This document shows, in pieces, positions 61,501 through 64,000 of a DNA stretch of 64,000 nt; position 1 is the stretch's first letter; each line of letters begins with the position of its first letter. Below the pieces are notes generated by a model. It searched no databases and was not told the DNA's origin. It saw only the letters and a list, made by a program, of their open reading frames with translations. The stretch comes from Euborellia annulipes (Eukaryota; Arthropoda; Insecta; Dermaptera; Anisolabididae), in contig JAKCPI010015086.1 in assembly GCA_023213315.1 (NCBI GenBank), positions 1 through 64,000 on the forward strand, in the 5' to 3' direction. The translations under genes were made by a program, and so were the position numbers.

Positions 61501-63961
61501 ATGAAAGTATTGGATTCATGTAAAAAATTCAACGTTTTTTTTCGAAAACGTTTTGTTCATTTGATGTGCGTTCAGCCTAAGTGTGAAGTTAGCTGTGAAA
61601 AAATACAATTAAATCCTTTGTTGAGAAAAAACGAAATTACTTTCCGAACAACACATTTAAAAAAATACAATAAACTATTTAGTAAGCTTATAAGACCCTT
61701 GGAAGAAGGGTAGATGTTTATTAATCTTTAAATTTTAAAAATTTTAATGAAATCTGAATCTCATTTATCCCCTTTTATTTAATTAAATAATAAAGAAAGG
61801 CAGGCCCTAATATAATAGAGTACTACTATAAAGAGAGGAATTTCCAAGTATCGCCCACTATACTCTCCTCTATGTGAAAGTAAAGCAGAACAGGATATTA
61901 TATTCAGTAGCGTATTGGGGCGAAGGGGGACGCTCCCTCCCTCTAGCCCCAGGGGCATCAAGCCTTTGGCCCCCCCTCGATAGCGACATAGGCGCCCTAG
62001 CGCATCCGGCTTTTTACCTATTCCCGGAATCTCCAGCTTTTTCCCAAAATCTTCGTTTTTTTTTTTTTTTTTTTTTAATTACATAATAAATACATTTTAT
62101 ATCACAAATCCGGAGAAAAATTTTTCCTCTCAGCGGAAAATTTAGTTTAGTCAAAAAATTTTCCCTGCAGAAAATTTTTGAGTTCCCTCCCTAAAAAATT
62201 TCTATATACCTCCCTGAAACAAACGTGCATTACTCTTTTAATAGTATAGGATATGTTGATTAAGCACTTTCTTTCAAACCTTTTCTGTTAATACTTATTG
62301 AACTCCTAAATTCACTATCAGAGAATTATTTTATATTTTTTTATCTTTTATTAAAAAAAAATTAATTTAAATAATATAAAAACTTTTTTAAAGGCAAATG
62401 GTCATGAATATGATTTGGTCTTGATGCCTGATATAAATTCTTCAAAACATCACCAATGGTTTTATTTTGAAGTTACCAATATGGAGCCGAATAGACCATA
62501 TATTTTTAATATAGTCAATTGTGAGAAGCATTCAAGTCAATTTAATTATGGTAATTACCTTGCTTAATTTTGTAATGGCTAAAATATTAGGAGGAAAAAT
62601 CCGCACAGACATATTAAGTAGTAATTAAATGATAATCAAATTTTAATAACAATTTTTTTATATTTTAGGAATGAAACCTGTCGTTTTCTCTGTGATCGAA
62701 TGGACCCGTTCTAATAAAGGATGGGTTCGTGGTGGAAGTGATATCTGTTATTTCAAAAATTGTTACACAACACCAGGAAATAAACGACGTCAATATTTAA
62801 CTGTAACATTCACACTTTCTTTTCCTTATGCTGGAGATGTTGTTTACATTGCATACCATTATCCATACACATATTCTCAACTAATGGTAAGTATTTAAAA
62901 AGAAAATAAATTGAAGTCAGTTTATTTAAAACACTCACGTTTGGTTAGCATTTATTCTTGCAAAGTCCAGACATATAACAAAGTACCGTAACATAACACC
63001 GACGCGCTTTATATTTGGTCCGTTGTAACATCAGAGCATTTTGTCGCTTGTCGGTTTTGTAGCGTCTCATCAAAGGAATGTTGCTCAATGGTGTTAGGCA
63101 TCCTCCAATGAAGTACGTGGCTGTTGATTTATATAGAAGGAAGGGAGCAGGAGCAGGCAAAAATTTAAAGCTTATGATTTTCCGAGACGTTTCGGGAAAA
63201 CTTTAAGTTTGAAGGGCCCGGACCCGCAGGGAATCCGGATTTCGAGGGATTTATCCCCCCTCCCTCCATCTGTTTACAACTCTGGTTGCAAGAACGATAG
63301 ATATTATGCCACCACCATATAGGGTTGTGATATTCTGTTACAGGTAGTGTATCGGTATTACGTAACGGTGCTATGCTGCATGTCTGAATATTTAAATGTT
63401 AAAAATGGGAATGATGATATTTTTTATTATATTTAAAAAACTTCAAATCTGACTCTATGAGGCGATATATTGGTACTTATGTCCGGATATTAAAGATTTA
63501 ACTCCTCCAGGGTCCGAATATCTAATATAAGATTGATTTTGCTAGACTAATAAATAATATTTATATTTTAGACAAATCTCTGGCATTGGTCAACTCAAGT
63601 GGACCCTGCTCGATTACTTTTCCGAGCCGAATCCCTTTGTCAGACTTTAAATTATAACGATACTCCTTTGATAACAATAACAGCTCCCAATTCAGATTCG
63701 AATCCAATTAAGGTATAATGTTTATATTTTTACTTTTCGTCCATAATCTTATTTATTTCTATCTATACTTTATTTATTTTAGTCTCGAGAAATAATATTT
63801 TTGTCATCCCGAGTTCATCCAGGGGAGAGTAATGCCTCATGGGTAATGCAAGGCACACTCATGAATCTTCTTTCTTCTTCAACTACAGCTGCTTGGCTTA
63901 GAAGTACTTATATCTTTAAAATAGTACCTATGCTCAATCCAGAAGGAGTTCTCAATGGCTG
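52552..63961 (+). CDS. AGTPBP1: Cytosolic carboxypeptidase 1 / Nna1 homologue (3' end outside window)
   Basis: Sixteen coding exons: 52552-52684, 55200-55282, 55858-55930, 56003-56158, 56781-56912, 56980-57111, 58188-58334, 59506-59766, 59883-60036, 60100-60270, 60340-60549, 60921-61179, 62394-62550, 62669-62886, 63572-63712, 63783-63961. About 868 residues are visible and all junction phases agree. An in-frame TAA at 52531 precedes the ATG. Residues 1-400 form an ARM-like helical N-terminus ([30 protein letters not shown]), followed by an acidic Ser/Asp-rich linker. [15 protein letters not shown] begins the conserved N-domain of M14D carboxypeptidases ([21 protein letters not shown]). Exon 16 holds the zinc-ligand motif HPGE (His 821, Glu 824) and [13 protein letters not shown]. 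The remaining His ligand and the catalytic Glu lie beyond the window. The known family role is removal of glutamates from tubulin tails in the cytoplasm. CCP4/AGBL1 is the close alternative. Confidence 0.94.
52840..52878 (-). ncRNA. Hammerhead-like core in carboxypeptidase-gene intron 1
   Basis: The minus strand reads CTGATGA, an imperfect stem (GGAGAC...GTC), then GAAACGTCGAC. The conserved core words are intact but the stem is poor. Confidence 0.4.
55359..55624. mobile_element. Non-autonomous hAT element (CAGTGGCGTC ends), intron 2 of the carboxypeptidase gene
   Basis: Ends CAGTGGCGTCATTTC / AAATGACGCCACTG. Flanks TAAAGGAA and TAAAGAAA, 7 of 8 equal. It shares AGAGCCCTTGGG and G-run structure with 39618-39888. 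Confidence 0.85.
56253..56412. mobile_element. Degenerate hammerhead-like hairpin, intron 4 of the carboxypeptidase gene
   Basis: The arms GGAAGAGGATGCAGCC and complement pair. The core 56326-56350 reads CTAATGA...GCC-GAAACTTTCC, with key positions changed. Confidence 0.5.
58655..59010. repeat. Old repeat, empty-site relative of 30900-31420
   Basis: Shares GGTCAAATAGTTCAGC, CCGGCATTATCAGAT, ATTTATAAACTATTCA and GACAAAAACATGCGAACAGC with 30900-31420, but lacks the 172 bp hairpin insertion found there. Confidence 0.7.
59143..59360. mobile_element. TA-flanked fold-back MITE (GGGGAGATGGCGGGAC ends)
   Basis: The arms contain GACATTGGGACACGAGGTAC and complement, about 75 bp each, with TA on both sides. 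It lies in intron 7 of the carboxypeptidase gene. Confidence 0.75.
61328..61650. mobile_element. Mariner-like remnant, intron 12 of the carboxypeptidase gene
   Basis: TTTCGTTTTTTCTCAACAAA on the left mirrors TTTGTTGAGAAAAAACGAAA on the right. An ATG at about 61423 opens a short frame ([13 protein letters not shown]) like a transposase N-terminus, soon interrupted. A piece of the CAGCCTAA-ended MITE is inserted inside. Confidence 0.6.
63140..63215. ncRNA. Degenerate hammerhead-like core, intron 14 of the carboxypeptidase gene
   Basis: CCGAGACGTTTCGGG near 63183 keeps GAAACGTC on the minus strand. It is preceded by AGGGAGCAGGAGCAGGCAAA, an arm word shared with 47608-47625. Core CTGANGA is missing. 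Confidence 0.35.
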
Positions 63962-64000
63962 GTAAATTTCATTATTTAATACATGTTATTGCAATGACCA

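Overview
This is an AT-rich, intron-dense nuclear region from an animal, probably an invertebrate. GT-AG introns run from about 55 bp to several kb, and transposon debris is heavy. Every gene is metazoan: two SAGA/ATAC-type GCN5/PCAF acetyltransferases, a GCN5-N-terminus-only relative, and a cytosolic carboxypeptidase of the Nna1/CCP1 family. I cannot name the species. None of the genes is a single long ORF; all models were built by joining short exons by homology, splice consensus and reading phase.

Layout. 1-2431: two exons of an unidentified small gene on the minus strand, then mostly repeat DNA. 3769-17586 (minus): GCN5 copy A, 15 exons, 807 codons, introns stuffed with transposons. 17587-25647: intergenic, holding a 1.5 kb near-perfect palindrome and a decayed Ty3/Gypsy pol fragment. 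25648-34867 (minus): GCN5 copy B, with the same 15 exons, 14 of them the same length as in A. 34868-36157: divergent promoter interval. 36158-37746 (plus): a two-exon gene for an unrecognised 268-residue protein. 38645-44049 (minus): gene C, a 7-exon relative of the GCN5 N-terminal domain without acetyltransferase or bromodomain. 44050-52484: repeat-rich intergenic DNA. 52552-63961 (plus, running off the window): 16 exons of an AGTPBP1/CCP1 homologue, as far as the first zinc-ligand motif of the carboxypeptidase domain.

The three GCN5-family genes form a same-strand array. A and B each carry one damaging difference at a different place: A has a TT instead of GT at the exon 5 donor, and B has a 1-base insertion at the end of exon 1. 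Their first three exons and introns are nearly identical while the rest has diverged, which suggests gene conversion. GCN5 would acetylate histones in the nucleus, and the carboxypeptidase would trim glutamates from tubulin in the cytoplasm. Nothing suggests that the two work together.

The most unusual feature is a dispersed set of short fold-back elements whose cores look like hammerhead ribozymes: CTGANGA, a stem, then GAAAC-GTC. At least 14 loci carry such a core or its remains. One insertion has an exact 15 bp target-site duplication and a matching empty site elsewhere in the window. The rest of the repeat load is non-autonomous hAT, Tc1/mariner and TTA-flanked elements, a SINE-like family with a GAAGAA tail, and LINE remnants.
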